A stretch of DNA of 64,000 nt from NCBI RefSeq assembly GCF_001550095.1, contig NZ_LRUC01000006.1, positions 62,001 through 126,000 on the forward strand, given 5' to 3'. This DNA comes from Celeribacter ethanolicus. GTDB taxonomy: Bacteria > Pseudomonadota > Alphaproteobacteria > Rhodobacterales > Rhodobacteraceae. The translations under genes were made by a program, and so were the position numbers. The number at the start of each line of letters is the position of its first letter. The first letter of the stretch is position 1. Shown here in pieces: positions 7,955-16,907 of the stretch. The notes under the pieces are model-generated. The model was not told the DNA's origin. It made no database searches and saw nothing but the letters and a program-made list of their open reading frames with translations.

Positions 7955-8740
7955 ATGATGTCGCGTAAGGCGCTTGTGACCGGGGCCGGGAAACGGCTGG
8001 GCCGTGCCATGGCCCTGTATCTGGGGGAGATGGGCTTTGACGTGGCCGTGCATTGTCATCGCTCGCGTGCCGAGGCCGCCGATCTGGTTGAAACCTTGCG
8101 CGCCATGGGGCGCAAGGCCTCCGTGTTGCAGGCCGATCTGCTCGATGAGGCGCAGGTGGAGACCCTCGTGCCGCGTGCCGTGGACGCGCTCGGCGGACCT
8201 TTGACGCTTCTCGTCAACAACGCCTCGATTTTCGAAGACGACACGGTTGAGACCGCCACCCGGCAAAGCTGGGACCGGCATTTCGGGAGCAACCTGCGGG
8301 CGCCCTTCGTGTTGATCCAACAGTTCGCCACGCAGGCTCCCGATCCGGTGTGCGATCCCGACGGTCGCCCGCACGCGCAGGCGCTTGTGGTCAACATGAT
8401 CGACCAGCGGGTGCGCAAGCTCACGCCGCAATTCATGTCCTACACGCTTGCCAAATCCGCGCTCTGGACGCTCACACAAACCGCGGCTCAGGCTCTCGCG
8501 CCCCGCGTGCGTGTCAACGGCATCGGTCCCGGCCCGACGCTTCAGGGCGCGCGCCAGAGCCCGGAGGACTTTGCGGAGCAGCAGAAATCAACCCTTTTGG
8601 CGCGTGGTGTCGCCCCGTCCGACGTCACTGCCGCACTGGCCTATCTGATCGCCGCTCCTGCGGTGACGGGGCAGCTCATTTGTCCCGATAGCGGTCAGCA
8701 TCTGGCTTGGGAAACGGCGGATGTCCGGGGGCGGGAGTAA
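7955..8740 (+). CDS. SDR family oxidoreductase, pteridine-reductase-like
   Basis: 261-residue short-chain dehydrogenase. The cofactor motif is TGAGKRLG (residues 9-16): the Arg in place of the usual second glycine is the TGxxxRxG form of NADPH-dependent pteridine reductases (PTR1/FolM). NNAS and the catalytic YTLAK follow in order. A folate/pterin reductase role is therefore a reasonable guess, but other SDRs share this motif and no folate gene is adjacent. Starts 9 bp after the antiporter with GAGGAAG as ribosome site, so likely in the same transcript. Confidence 0.82.
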   Translation: MMSRKALVTGAGKRLGRAMALYLGEMGFDVAVHCHRSRAEAADLVETLRAMGRKASVLQADLLDEAQVETLVPRAVDALGGPLTLLVNNASIFEDDTVETATRQSWDRHFGSNLRAPFVLIQQFATQAPDPVCDPDGRPHAQALVVNMIDQRVRKLTPQFMSYTLAKSALWTLTQTAAQALAPRVRVNGIGPGPTLQGARQSPEDFAEQQKSTLLARGVAPSDVTAALAYLIAAPAVTGQLICPDSGQHLAWETADVRGRE

Positions 8741-9037
8741 GTCCCGTTAGCCTTTCCAGGCAAAAGTTTTGCACGGCTCGCAGATTTGTTTCATTTTCGT
8801 TACTAAAATGTAAATAATATCAAGGGTTTGCGGGATGTGTCGAAAAATATCCTTTGAAATCAAAGCGCTAAAAACGAGGTCATTTTTTGTGCAAACGGGT
8901 GAACGCGCATGAATCCAAGGGGAAATCCGTGTTCACGAAAACTTATAAGCAAGGTTATCCACAGAAACGGTGGATGAGTTTGCTCTTGCCCTTGGCGCGA
9001 TAAGATTGCAGCCAGAGGGGGAATCGGAGGCAGGCAG
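8741..9037 (+). other. AT-rich intergenic region before uvrC, with one DnaA-box-like 9-mer
   Basis: 297 bp without a gene. The middle (about 8780-8890) is much more AT-rich than the surroundings (for example ACTAAAATGTAAATAATATC) and probably carries the uvrC operon promoter, though I cannot assign -35/-10 boxes with confidence. TTATCCACA, the consensus DnaA box, is at 8955-8963. I looked for the alphaproteobacterial LexA pattern GTTC-N7-GTTC and did not find it. Confidence 0.5.
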
Positions 9038-10939
9038 ATGAGTGACGCGACAGGCGCTGAAAAAACCGACCAGACGTCCGACATGTCCCACAAGGACGTG
9101 CCGCGCGGCCATGAGGTGATCGCCGATTACGTCAGGAAACTCGACGGTTCGCCCGGCGTGTATCGCATGCTCGATCCCGAACATAACGTGCTCTACGTCG
9201 GCAAGGCGAAGAACCTCAAGAACCGTGTGTCGAACTATGCCCGCCCCTCGGGCCATTCCGCCCGCATCGCCCGGATGATCTCCGAGACCTCGCAGATGAT
9301 GTTCCTCACGACCCGGACAGAGACCGAGGCGCTTCTGCTCGAACAGAACCTGATCAAACAGCTCAAGCCGCGCTACAACGTATTGCTGCGCGACGACAAG
9401 AGCTTCCCGAACATCATGTTGACGAAGGACAGCGATTTCCCGCAGTTGTCCAAGCACCGCGGTGCGCGCAAGCGCAAGGCCGCCTATTTTGGCCCCTTCG
9501 CTTCTGCCTCCGCTGTGAACCGCACGCTGAACCAGTTGCAGAAGGTCTTTCTTCTGCGCACCTGTTCCGACCCGGATTTCGAGTCCCGTACGCGCCCCTG
9601 TCTTCAGTATCAGATCAAACGGTGCACCGCGCCCTGCGTCGGCAAGATCTCGAAAGAGGACTATGCCGAGCTGGTGAACGAGGCCGAACGCTTCCTTCAG
9701 GGCCGTCACTCCGGCCTTCAGGAAAAGCTCGCCCATGAGATGCAAACGGCCTCCGACGCAATGGAATTCGAACGCGCCGCCGCCTTCCGCGACCGCATCC
9801 GCGCCCTGACACAGGTTCAGACCGCGCAGGGCATCAACCCGCGCACCGTGGGCGAGGGCGATGTGATTGGGCTTCATATGGAGGGCGGGCAGGCCTGTGT
9901 GCAGGTGTTCTTCATCCGCGCGCATCAGAACTGGGGCAACAAGGATTTCTACCCGAAAACCAATGGCGCGGAGGCGGAGGAAGTGCTCGCCAGCTTCATT
10001 GGCCAGTTCTATGAGAAACGCGATCCGCCCCGTCAGCTCATCCTGTCGCATGACATCGAAGAGCGGGATCTGATGGCCGAAGCGCTGTCGGAAAAAGCGG
10101 GCAAGAAGATCGAAATCCTTGTCCCTCAGAGGGGCGAGAAACAGGAACTTGTCGCCTCTGCGCTCCGTAATGCCCGCGAAAGTCTGGGCCGCAAAATGTC
10201 CGAGGGGGCCGCGCAGGAAAAACTGCTCGAAGGTCTCAAAGAGGCCTTCGACCTGCCGCGTGTGCCCGCGCGCATCGAGGTCTACGACAACTCCCATATT
10301 CAGGGCGCGCATGCGGTTGGCGCGATGATCGTCGCGGGGCCGGAAGGTTTCATGAAGAACCACTACCGCAAATACGACATTCGCGGCGATGACATCACCC
10401 CCGGCGACGATTTCGGCATGATGAAAGAGGTTCTGACCCGTCGTTTCAAGCGTCTGTTCAAAGACGATCCCGACCGCTCAAAAGGCCTCTGGCCCGATCT
10501 TCTGTTGATCGACGGCGGCGCGGGGCAGGTCTCTGCCGTGCATGAGATCATGGTCAAAGAGGGGGTCACAGACATTCCGATGATCGGCGTCGCCAAGGGC
10601 ATCGACCGCGATCAGGGCAAGGAAGAATTCCACCGCATCGGCCACCGTGTCATGGCGCTGCGGCGCAACGATCCGGTGCTCTATTTCATCCAGCGCATGC
10701 GCGACGAGGCCCACCGCTTTGTCATCGGCACCCACCGCGCGAAACGCTCCAAGGCCATGGGTCTCACCAAGCTCGACGACATTCCCGGCATCGGCGCCAC
10801 CCGCAAACGTGCGCTTCTGGAGCATTTCGGCTCCGCCAAGGCGGTGGAGGGCGCGCATCTCGACGATCTGATGGCCGTCGACGGAATTTCCGAGAAAGTG
10901 GCGCAGACCGTCTACGACTTCTTCCATGAGCACGGGTGA
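9038..10939 (+). CDS. uvrC: excinuclease ABC subunit C
   Basis: 633-residue nuclease that makes both incisions in nucleotide excision repair with UvrAB. Domains in order: GIY-YIG nuclease (SPGVYRM...VLYVGKAKNLKNR, about residues 38-66), a Cys-containing middle region, the UvrB-binding UVR helix (MEFERAAAFRDRIRAL), the RNase H-like 3' nuclease (IEVYDNSHIQGAHAVG onward) and a tandem helix-hairpin-helix tail (LDDIPGIGATRKRALLEHFG ... VDGISEKVA). GGAGG precedes the ATG. First gene of a probable uvrC-pgsA-moaD-moaE operon. Confidence 0.97.
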   Translation: MSDATGAEKTDQTSDMSHKDVPRGHEVIADYVRKLDGSPGVYRMLDPEHNVLYVGKAKNLKNRVSNYARPSGHSARIARMISETSQMMFLTTRTETEALLLEQNLIKQLKPRYNVLLRDDKSFPNIMLTKDSDFPQLSKHRGARKRKAAYFGPFASASAVNRTLNQLQKVFLLRTCSDPDFESRTRPCLQYQIKRCTAPCVGKISKEDYAELVNEAERFLQGRHSGLQEKLAHEMQTASDAMEFERAAAFRDRIRALTQVQTAQGINPRTVGEGDVIGLHMEGGQACVQVFFIRAHQNWGNKDFYPKTNGAEAEEVLASFIGQFYEKRDPPRQLILSHDIEERDLMAEALSEKAGKKIEILVPQRGEKQELVASALRNARESLGRKMSEGAAQEKLLEGLKEAFDLPRVPARIEVYDNSHIQGAHAVGAMIVAGPEGFMKNHYRKYDIRGDDITPGDDFGMMKEVLTRRFKRLFKDDPDRSKGLWPDLLLIDGGAGQVSAVHEIMVKEGVTDIPMIGVAKGIDRDQGKEEFHRIGHRVMALRRNDPVLYFIQRMRDEAHRFVIGTHRAKRSKAMGLTKLDDIPGIGATRKRALLEHFGSAKAVEGAHLDDLMAVDGISEKVAQTVYDFFHEHG

Positions 10940-10957
10940 GAGAGTAAGGAGAAAACC

Positions 10958-11524
10958 ATGACATGGAACCTGCCCAATATCCTCACCGTCTTCCGGTTGC
11001 TCTGCGCGCCCGGCGTGGCGCTCGTTTTCCTCATCCTGCCGCGCCCCGTCGCCGACTGGGCCGCGCTGATCCTGTTCGCTTCCGCCTCGATCACCGATTT
11101 CCTCGATGGCTATCTGGCGCGCAAATGGGATCAGATGTCGAAATTCGGTGCCATGCTTGACCCGATCGCGGACAAGGCGATGGTGGTCACGGCCATCGCG
11201 GTACTGACGATGATTCATGGCGCGAACCCGCTGATCGTGATCCCTGCCGCTTTCATCCTTCTGCGCGAAACCTTCGTCTCCGGCCTGCGCGAATTCCTTG
11301 GCGATACCGCCGGGACGCTCAAGGTCACCAAGCTCGCCAAGTGGAAAACCACGTTTCAGATGGTCGCCATCGCCGTGCTCTTCGCCTATGGCGCGACCCT
11401 GATTGCGCCGCTCTTCACCCTCGGGGTCGTGATCTTCTGGATCGCGGGCCTTCTGACCGTGATCACCGGCTGGGATTACCTGACCAAGGCCATGCCTTAC
11501 CTGCGAGATCACCATGAAGATTGA
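10958..11524 (+). CDS. pgsA: CDP-diacylglycerol--glycerol-3-phosphate 3-phosphatidyltransferase
   Basis: 188-residue integral membrane enzyme making phosphatidylglycerol phosphate, the committed step to phosphatidylglycerol and cardiolipin. The CDP-alcohol phosphotransferase signature is complete around residues 47-71: DFLDGYLARKWDQMSKFGAM then LDPIAD, with the four metal-binding Asp. Four or more membrane segments follow. AAGGAG lies upstream of the ATG. Its end overlaps moaD by 11 bp. Confidence 0.95.
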   Translation: MTWNLPNILTVFRLLCAPGVALVFLILPRPVADWAALILFASASITDFLDGYLARKWDQMSKFGAMLDPIADKAMVVTAIAVLTMIHGANPLIVIPAAFILLRETFVSGLREFLGDTAGTLKVTKLAKWKTTFQMVAIAVLFAYGATLIAPLFTLGVVIFWIAGLLTVITGWDYLTKAMPYLRDHHED

Positions 11525-11765
11525 GGTGCTCTATTTCGCATGGGTGCGCGAGCGCATCGGCGAACCGCGCGAGACGGTCGAGACCGACGCCGCGACGGTG
11601 ATGGATTTGGTCGAGGAATTGAAATCCCGCGAAGAGCGCTATGATCTTGCCTTCTCCGATCTCAAATCCTTGCGCGTCGCTCTCGATCAGGAACTGATGG
11701 AGTTCGACTCTCCTCTCGAAGGCGTGCGCGAGGTGGCCTTCTTCCCGCCGATGACCGGCGGGTGA
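11514..11765 (+). CDS. moaD: molybdopterin synthase sulfur carrier subunit MoaD
   Basis: 83-residue ubiquitin-fold protein ending in the obligatory Gly-Gly (FFPPMTGG), the C-terminal glycine that carries the thiocarboxylate donated to precursor Z. Starts inside the pgsA 3' end and is followed at once by moaE, its partner subunit. Length is normal. Confidence 0.94.
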   Translation: MKIEVLYFAWVRERIGEPRETVETDAATVMDLVEELKSREERYDLAFSDLKSLRVALDQELMEFDSPLEGVREVAFFPPMTGG

Positions 11766-11779
11766 GTGGGAGCGAAACC

Positions 11780-12217
11780 ATGCGCATCTCCGTCCAGTCC
11801 GAAGATTTCGAACTCGCTCAGGTCCTCAAGGGCTTCGGCAAAGCCCCGAACACTGGCGCGACGGTCAGCTTCACCGGGCTGGTGCGCGACGACACCGGCA
11901 CACTCGATCATATGGAGATCGAGCACTATCCCGGCATGTGCGAAGCCGCGATCACCAAGATTGCGGAGGAGGCCGGAACGCGCTGGTCCCTCACAGATTG
12001 CCTCGTCATCCACCGTTACGGCCAGCTCCGCCCCGGGGATCAGATCATGATGGTCGCCACCGCCGCCCGGCATCGGGTCGAGGCGTTCGAGGCCGCCGAA
12101 TATCTGATGGACTACCTGAAATCCCGCGCGCCGTTCTGGAAAAAGGAAGTGACGCGCGAGGGGGCCGATTGGGTCGCGGCGAAAGAGGCCGACGAAGACG
12201 CGCTCAAGCGCTGGTAG
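11780..12217 (+). CDS. moaE: molybdopterin synthase catalytic subunit MoaE
   Basis: 145-residue catalytic subunit that inserts two sulfurs into precursor Z. Family features include GATVSFTGLVRD near the start, IHRYGQLRPGD, and the active-site K-S-R-A-P-F-W-K-K-E segment near the C-terminus. I choose ATG 11780, preceded by GGGAG at 11768-11772; an in-frame GTG at 11762 would overlap the moaD stop and is the alternative. The start codons suggest co-translation with moaD. Confidence 0.94.
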   Translation: MRISVQSEDFELAQVLKGFGKAPNTGATVSFTGLVRDDTGTLDHMEIEHYPGMCEAAITKIAEEAGTRWSLTDCLVIHRYGQLRPGDQIMMVATAARHRVEAFEAAEYLMDYLKSRAPFWKKEVTREGADWVAAKEADEDALKRW

Positions 12218-12284
12218 GCCGTTCTGGCGGCTGCGTTACGTGCCCGACAAAAGTCCGACGCAAATCCGACGCTTTGCCGACAGC

Positions 12285-12310
12285 AAAAACGCGGGGGGTC
12301 AGCCCGCGTT
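12285..12310 (-). terminator. intrinsic terminator overlapping the end of the 12299-12625 gene
   Basis: On the - strand: stem AACGCGGG / CCCGCGTT (12303-12310 and 12288-12295, 8 perfect pairs, 7-nt loop) followed by TTTTTG. The stop codon of the leftward gene (12299-12301) lies in the loop, so the terminator is built into the 3' end of the gene. It also separates the convergent moaE transcript. Confidence 0.75.
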
Positions 12311-12625
12311 CATCCGCTCGATATAGGCCCGAAGTTCCTCTGCCTCCTGACGCGCTTCCCGCAGACCGTCCATCGCCGCGCGCAGCTCCGCCTCGGTCTG
12401 GTTGGTCTGCGTCGTCATCTCCGCCTCGCGATGCTGATAATAGGCAATCGCCTGATCGCGTTCTTCCTCCGCCTCGTGCAACTGCTGCGCCATGGTGTCG
12501 AGATCGTTCATCTCGCCCTGACCCACCCGCACGAACCGATGCACAAGCCAATGCGCAAACCATCCCATCAGGAAGGCAATGAAAAGCACGATCGCCGTGG
12601 CGATGATCAATTCGGTTCCGTTCAT
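12299..12625 (-). CDS. small membrane-anchored coiled-coil protein, function unknown
   Basis: 108 residues. One N-terminal membrane segment (residues 5-27, IIATAIVLFIAFLMGWFAHW), then a long charged helix rich in Glu, Gln, Ala and Arg (residues 38-105) that looks like a coiled coil. The start overlaps the stop of the OmpA-domain gene by 4 bp (12622-12625), so it is made together with it. An envelope-associated accessory of the OmpA-like protein is a reasonable guess; I do not recognise the family. Confidence 0.8.
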   Translation of the reverse strand: MNGTELIIATAIVLFIAFLMGWFAHWLVHRFVRVGQGEMNDLDTMAQQLHEAEEERDQAIAYYQHREAEMTTQTNQTEAELRAAMDGLREARQEAEELRAYIERMNAG

Positions 12626-14535
12626 TCCGTATCCCCGTTCTCTGTCCCATCCGTACCGGTGTCCGCCGTGTCATCGGTGTCCGCATTTTCCCCCTGCGTC
12701 TCCTCCGATGGTACCGTTTGCGGCGCCTCTGCGTTCAGAAGTTTGAATTCGATCCGACGATTTTCCTCACGGCCCTCCTCGGTGCCGTTGTCGGCAATCG
12801 GTTCGCTTTCGCCATAGCCTTTCGCGGTGAAGCTCACCCCTGCCACCCGGCGCATCAAAAGCCCGTCGAGCACGGAATTGGCCCGCTGTGTCGAGAGGTT
12901 TAGATTCATCGTCTCACCGCCCTGGCTGTCGGTATGGCCGCCGATTTCCATCTCGACCTCCTCGCAATCCTTGAGCGCCTCGGCAATGCGGTCGAGCGTG
13001 TCATTGGCCTCGACATTCAACTCGACCGACCCCGGATCGAACACGATCTTGGAACTGGCGACAATGGCGTTGGCCTCGGCGACGCATTCCTCGGGCGTCG
13101 GCAGGTCGAGCACCGGATCGAGTTTCTTCACATAGGTCACGTCGATGGTGAATTTCGCGCCATCGCCCAGCTTGTCGGACAGGATGCCGGCGATGGCCGC
13201 TTTGGCGTTTTCGTTGCCGGTCTCGCCCCGGATCTCAACCATGTCCTCGCTCATGATCGCCGAGCCGCGGGTCACCTCGCCAAGCGCTTCGATCACCGCC
13301 ATGGCGCGCATCGCCCAGCCGGAGGGCAGGGTGTCGTCGATGCGCATGGCGGAGTAGACCGAATGAGACCCGAACTCGGCCCGCGCGAGCGCTTCGGTCG
13401 CCTGCTTGCTGCGGTCGTCGGGAATGCGTCCACGCAACTGGGTCTGACCTTCGGGCGAACGGGTGACGATGAATTCGGCCCGCTCGTCTTCGGCCTCGGC
13501 CTGTTCCGCCTCCGGCAGGGAGGCGTGCAGGACGAAGGTCGGCGGCAGGTCGGCCTCAAGCTCGCCCACCACCGTGTCGAACAAGGCGGGGGAGGTGCCC
13601 TCGGCGGCGATCAGGTTCACGTCGCCATCGGTGAAGGTGATGCTGCCCTGACCGAGTTTCGACAGTGCCCGCATGCCGGTTTCTACCGCCACGGCCCATT
13701 GCGCCGACGGGGCGCCGAGCCCCACCGTGCAATGCGGATCGTCGATGCCAAGCGATTTTGCCGCGGCCAGAATGCGCAGATGACCCTGCGCGGTCTCGGC
13801 GACGCAGGCGTCGAAATGCGGCCCGGTCTCGTCGATCAGGAAGCGCGCGGTAAAGGGCGTGATCACCGGTCGCGGTGCGGCGATGTCGAGCCTGGTGCGG
13901 ATCGTCTCCGGCAGCTCGGCTTTGAGTTCTTTCTCGAAGGCAGCCTTCTGCGCCTTGCTTTCGGCGAGTGCCGTGACGGTGATCCCATCGGCGGCCAGCG
14001 AGATTTTCGAACGCGGCAAAAGCGCGATGGCCTCGAGCCCGAAGTCCATGGCCTCGTCCCAGGCGTCGGGTTGGGGATAATCCGCCTGTTCCATCAGATC
14101 GGCGATGGAGCCGGTGCCGCTGGCTTTCTTCAGGTTCTCGATGAAACGGGCGCGGTCCCAGGAGGTGGGCACGAGACCGATCAGGGAGATGCCACTGTCG
14201 TTGCGCAGGATCTCGATGGAAAAGCGCGGCGCGGGGATGGCTTCCTGCTGGACCACGTTCATCACGTTGATCACGCGGGCCGGATCGACCACATGGCCCG
14301 CCGCACGCTGGGCGGCAAGCTGGGTCTGTTCGTCCGGGGCCACCCCGGTCAGCACGATCTGCAACCCGTCGCCTTCGACATTGACCCAATCGTAGCCCTG
14401 CAAAGTCAATTCGTTCCCGACCGCCTTGGTCGATGTGTTCTCGATGAACCGGGCACCGATCGCGGCCCCGGCCAGACAGAGAATGGCACCGATGATCAGC
14501 GCGGCGAAGACGGGCAGAAAGTTGGATATACGCAT
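12622..14535 (-). CDS. OmpA-family envelope protein with BON-like repeats
   Basis: 637 residues. An N-terminal membrane segment (about 6-30) anchors a periplasmic region with several repeated units resembling BON domains (for example residues near LTGVAPDEQTQLAAQRAAG and LVPTSWDRARFIENLKKASG). The C-terminus is an OmpA/Pal peptidoglycan-binding domain, with GGHTDSQGG and NLSTQRANSVLDGL followed by KGYGESEPIADNGTEEGREE-N-R-R-I-E. Likely links inner membrane to cell wall. The ATG at 14535 puts the membrane segment at the N-terminus; a TTG at 14598 would add 21 residues. No strong ribosome site. Confidence 0.8.
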   Translation of the reverse strand: MRISNFLPVFAALIIGAILCLAGAAIGARFIENTSTKAVGNELTLQGYDWVNVEGDGLQIVLTGVAPDEQTQLAAQRAAGHVVDPARVINVMNVVQQEAIPAPRFSIEILRNDSGISLIGLVPTSWDRARFIENLKKASGTGSIADLMEQADYPQPDAWDEAMDFGLEAIALLPRSKISLAADGITVTALAESKAQKAAFEKELKAELPETIRTRLDIAAPRPVITPFTARFLIDETGPHFDACVAETAQGHLRILAAAKSLGIDDPHCTVGLGAPSAQWAVAVETGMRALSKLGQGSITFTDGDVNLIAAEGTSPALFDTVVGELEADLPPTFVLHASLPEAEQAEAEDERAEFIVTRSPEGQTQLRGRIPDDRSKQATEALARAEFGSHSVYSAMRIDDTLPSGWAMRAMAVIEALGEVTRGSAIMSEDMVEIRGETGNENAKAAIAGILSDKLGDGAKFTIDVTYVKKLDPVLDLPTPEECVAEANAIVASSKIVFDPGSVELNVEANDTLDRIAEALKDCEEVEMEIGGHTDSQGGETMNLNLSTQRANSVLDGLLMRRVAGVSFTAKGYGESEPIADNGTEEGREENRRIEFKLLNAEAPQTVPSEETQGENADTDDTADTGTDGTENGDTE

Positions 14536-14598
14536 CAAACGAAGTGGCCTGTTGTGAGATGTGGCCTTTTTCTTAGGGGGTTCAGCCCATGGCTGCAA

Positions 14599-15564
14599 TC
14601 AAAGGAACACCGCAATGGCAAGAAACAGCGCAGCCAGAAGCCCTGTGTCGCGGTTGGCCCTGAAAAGTTTCAGGCAGACATCGGGATTGTCCGTGTCAAG
14701 CCGTGCCATCTGCCAGGTCATGTGCAGCCCCATCGCCCAGGGCGCGCCCAGGGCCACGACAAGGGCCAGAACGGAGCGATCCGAGAGCGCTTCGATGATG
14801 CCCGCGGCCATCAGCACGACAGTGATGACGAGAAAGCGCTTGAGCCAGCGCGGTGTTTCTTCGCCAAAGCGCCGCGCGGTGGATTTCACCCCGATCAGCG
14901 CATCGTCTTCCTTGTCCTGATGGGCATAGATCGTGTCGTAGAAAATCGTCCAGGCAATGCCCGCGAGATAGAGAAACACCGGCGCCATGCTCAGCTTGCC
15001 CGCCACAGCGGCATAGGCCAGAAGCGCGCCCCAGTTGAAGGCGATGCCGAGAAACACCTGCGGCCACCAGGTAAAGCGTTTGGCGAAGGGATAGATCGCG
15101 ACCGGAAGAAGCGACACAATGCCGAGCAGAATGGCGAGCTTGCCGAAGGTCAGAAGGATGACACAGGCGATGAGGCTCTGAACGATCATCCATGTGGCGG
15201 CCTGTTTGACCGTGACCTGCCCCGAGGGGATCGGGCGGCTTTTGGTGCGTTCCACCTTGTCGTCGAAATCCCGATCCGTGATGTCGTTCCATGTACAGCC
15301 CGCGCCGCGCATCAGCCACGCCCCCAGAGCACAGCCGATCATGATCCAGATCGTGCGCAGGCTCAGCGTGCCGGCCTCGGCCGACGCCAGAAGCGCGCCC
15401 CACCAGCACGGGATCAGCAACAACCATGTGCCCACCGGCCGATCCGCCCGCGACAGCCGAAGATAGGGCCGGGTCCAGGCCGGGGCGCGATGGTCCACCC
15501 AATTTCCCTTGACGGCATCGGCAACTTGCCCGTTCATCTCTGGCGTCACGCGGTCATCGGTCAT
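14599..15564 (-). CDS. ubiA: 4-hydroxybenzoate polyprenyltransferase
   Basis: 321-residue integral membrane prenyltransferase that attaches the polyprenyl tail to 4-hydroxybenzoate in ubiquinone synthesis. The first Asp-rich motif is NDITDRDFDDKVERTKSRPI and the second is YDTIYAHQDKEDD; seven to nine membrane segments surround them. The polyprenyl diphosphate synthase at 43550-44548 would supply the tail. Starts only 11 bp from the divergent rsmE start, so its promoter must overlap rsmE coding sequence or the transcript is nearly leaderless. ATG 15564 is most likely; M10 is an alternative. Confidence 0.95.
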   Translation of the reverse strand: MTDDRVTPEMNGQVADAVKGNWVDHRAPAWTRPYLRLSRADRPVGTWLLLIPCWWGALLASAEAGTLSLRTIWIMIGCALGAWLMRGAGCTWNDITDRDFDDKVERTKSRPIPSGQVTVKQAATWMIVQSLIACVILLTFGKLAILLGIVSLLPVAIYPFAKRFTWWPQVFLGIAFNWGALLAYAAVAGKLSMAPVFLYLAGIAWTIFYDTIYAHQDKEDDALIGVKSTARRFGEETPRWLKRFLVITVVLMAAGIIEALSDRSVLALVVALGAPWAMGLHMTWQMARLDTDNPDVCLKLFRANRDTGLLAALFLAIAVFL

Positions 15565-15575
15565 ATGTAGGGTCC

Positions 15576-16313
15576 ATGGTTGAAGCGAAAATCAGGCTCT
15601 ATGTAGATCACCCACTGTCGGTGGGGCAATCCATTCCTCTGGAACGGGAGCAAGCGCATTACCTTTTCGGGGTGATGCGGCTGGCGGAGGGCGCATTTGT
15701 CGCGCTGTTCAATTCCCGGGATGGCGAATTCGTGGCCGAAGTCACCGAGGCGGGCAAGCGCGGCGGGGTTCTCACCTGCGTCGAGAAGACGCGCGAACTG
15801 CAAATGCCGCCAGATCTCTGGCTCCTGTTCGCGCCGATCAAAAAGGCTCGCACCGATTTCATTGTCGAGAAAGCCGCCGAGATGGGGGCCAAGCGCATTT
15901 GCCCGGTACAGACCGAGTTCACCAATTCCGAACGCATCCGGCAGGACCGGTTGCAGGCCCACGCTGTCGAGGCCGCAGAGCAATGCGGCGGGACCTATGT
16001 GCCCGAGGTGGCCGATCTGCAAAAGCTCGACCGCCTTCTCGCCGACTGGGACCCGGAGCGTCAGATCATGTTCTGCGACGAAACGCTGGTGGGCGCGGCA
16101 GAGGCACTTGGCGCGAAAGAGGGCGATGCCAAAGGCGGCAAATGGGCCATTCTGATCGGACCCGAAGGTGGGTTCTCGGAGACGGAGCGCAAACGCCTTC
16201 ATGCGCTGCCCTGTGCTCATGCTGTCTCGCTCGGTCCCCGCATCCTGCGTGCCGACACGGCGGCGGTGGCGGCACTGACGGTCTGGCAGCAAAAGCTTGG
16301 GGACTGGTCGTGA
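15576..16313 (+). CDS. rsmE: 16S rRNA (uracil1498-N3)-methyltransferase
   Basis: 245-residue SPOUT methyltransferase that methylates U1498 of 16S rRNA. Motifs of the trefoil knot are present: LLFAPIKKARTDFIVEKAAE, LIGPEGGFSETE and LGPRILRADTAAVAAL. An N-terminal PUA-like domain precedes. No clear ribosome site lies upstream, because only 11 bp separate it from ubiA. The stop overlaps the next gene's GTG start (GTGA). Confidence 0.95.
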   Translation: MVEAKIRLYVDHPLSVGQSIPLEREQAHYLFGVMRLAEGAFVALFNSRDGEFVAEVTEAGKRGGVLTCVEKTRELQMPPDLWLLFAPIKKARTDFIVEKAAEMGAKRICPVQTEFTNSERIRQDRLQAHAVEAAEQCGGTYVPEVADLQKLDRLLADWDPERQIMFCDETLVGAAEALGAKEGDAKGGKWAILIGPEGGFSETERKRLHALPCAHAVSLGPRILRADTAAVAALTVWQQKLGDWS

Positions 16314-16816
16314 GGCCGGAAGTGCGCGCGGCACTGGTCCGCTGGCGCGAGGTGATTGTCGGGCTTGTGGTCGTGGCGCTTTTCGCCTGGTGGGCGGCGT
16401 CCTCTTATGGCGTGATGCGCTGGATCGCCCTGACCGGCATGGCCCTTGCCGTAACCTTTGCTTTCGCCGCCGTGCAACGCGCCCGGTTCTCGCAAGGCGG
16501 CGGCGGCTTTGGCGCGGTCGAGGTGGACGAAGGTGTCGTCAGCTTCTTTTCGCCCCTCACTGGCGGTCAGATCGAGATCGAGGCGATCTCTTCCGTGACC
16601 CTGCTGCCCGGTCCGAAAGGCCACGCCCACTGGCAACTCGATGCCTATGGTCAGACGCCGCTGATTATTCCGCTCAATGCCCATGGCGCGGAGGTTCTGT
16701 TCGATGTCTTCGTCGGGCTCGACGGGCTGGAGACCGAAAAAATGCTGCGCGAGATCAAATCCAACCCCGACAGGCCCGTGGTGATCTGGCGCAAACGCAC
16801 AGCCGTTCTGCACTGA
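16310..16816 (+). CDS. two-pass membrane protein of unknown function
   Basis: 168 residues starting at a GTG that overlaps the rsmE stop by 4 bp. Two adjacent hydrophobic segments (about residues 15-33 and 37-54) form a hairpin, then a cytosolic region of about 110 residues (GAVEVDEGVVSFFSPLTGGQ, later PLIIPLNAHGAEVLFDVFVG) whose pattern of short beta strands resembles pleckstrin-homology-like bacterial domains. Conserved-looking but unassigned. Probably co-translated with rsmE. Confidence 0.8.
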   Translation: MRPEVRAALVRWREVIVGLVVVALFAWWAASSYGVMRWIALTGMALAVTFAFAAVQRARFSQGGGGFGAVEVDEGVVSFFSPLTGGQIEIEAISSVTLLPGPKGHAHWQLDAYGQTPLIIPLNAHGAEVLFDVFVGLDGLETEKMLREIKSNPDRPVVIWRKRTAVLH

Positions 16817-16907
16817 GGCAACGACCGGGAATGCCTTGGCCGCATTGACTTCCGTGGGCGCTTGCCACATCTCTACCGGACCAAGAAACGCTTCGGAGTA
16901 TCCCTAA

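Noticed and set aside
8955-8963. DnaA box as part of a replication origin
   Set aside because: Only one box, no dnaA, hemE, parAB or rpmH nearby and no iteron cluster.
12934-15570. 878-codon open frame on the + strand
   Set aside because: It is antisense to the OmpA-like gene and ubiA, which have clear family motifs. Composition is the Arg/Gly/His-rich type expected of a shadow frame in GC-rich DNA.
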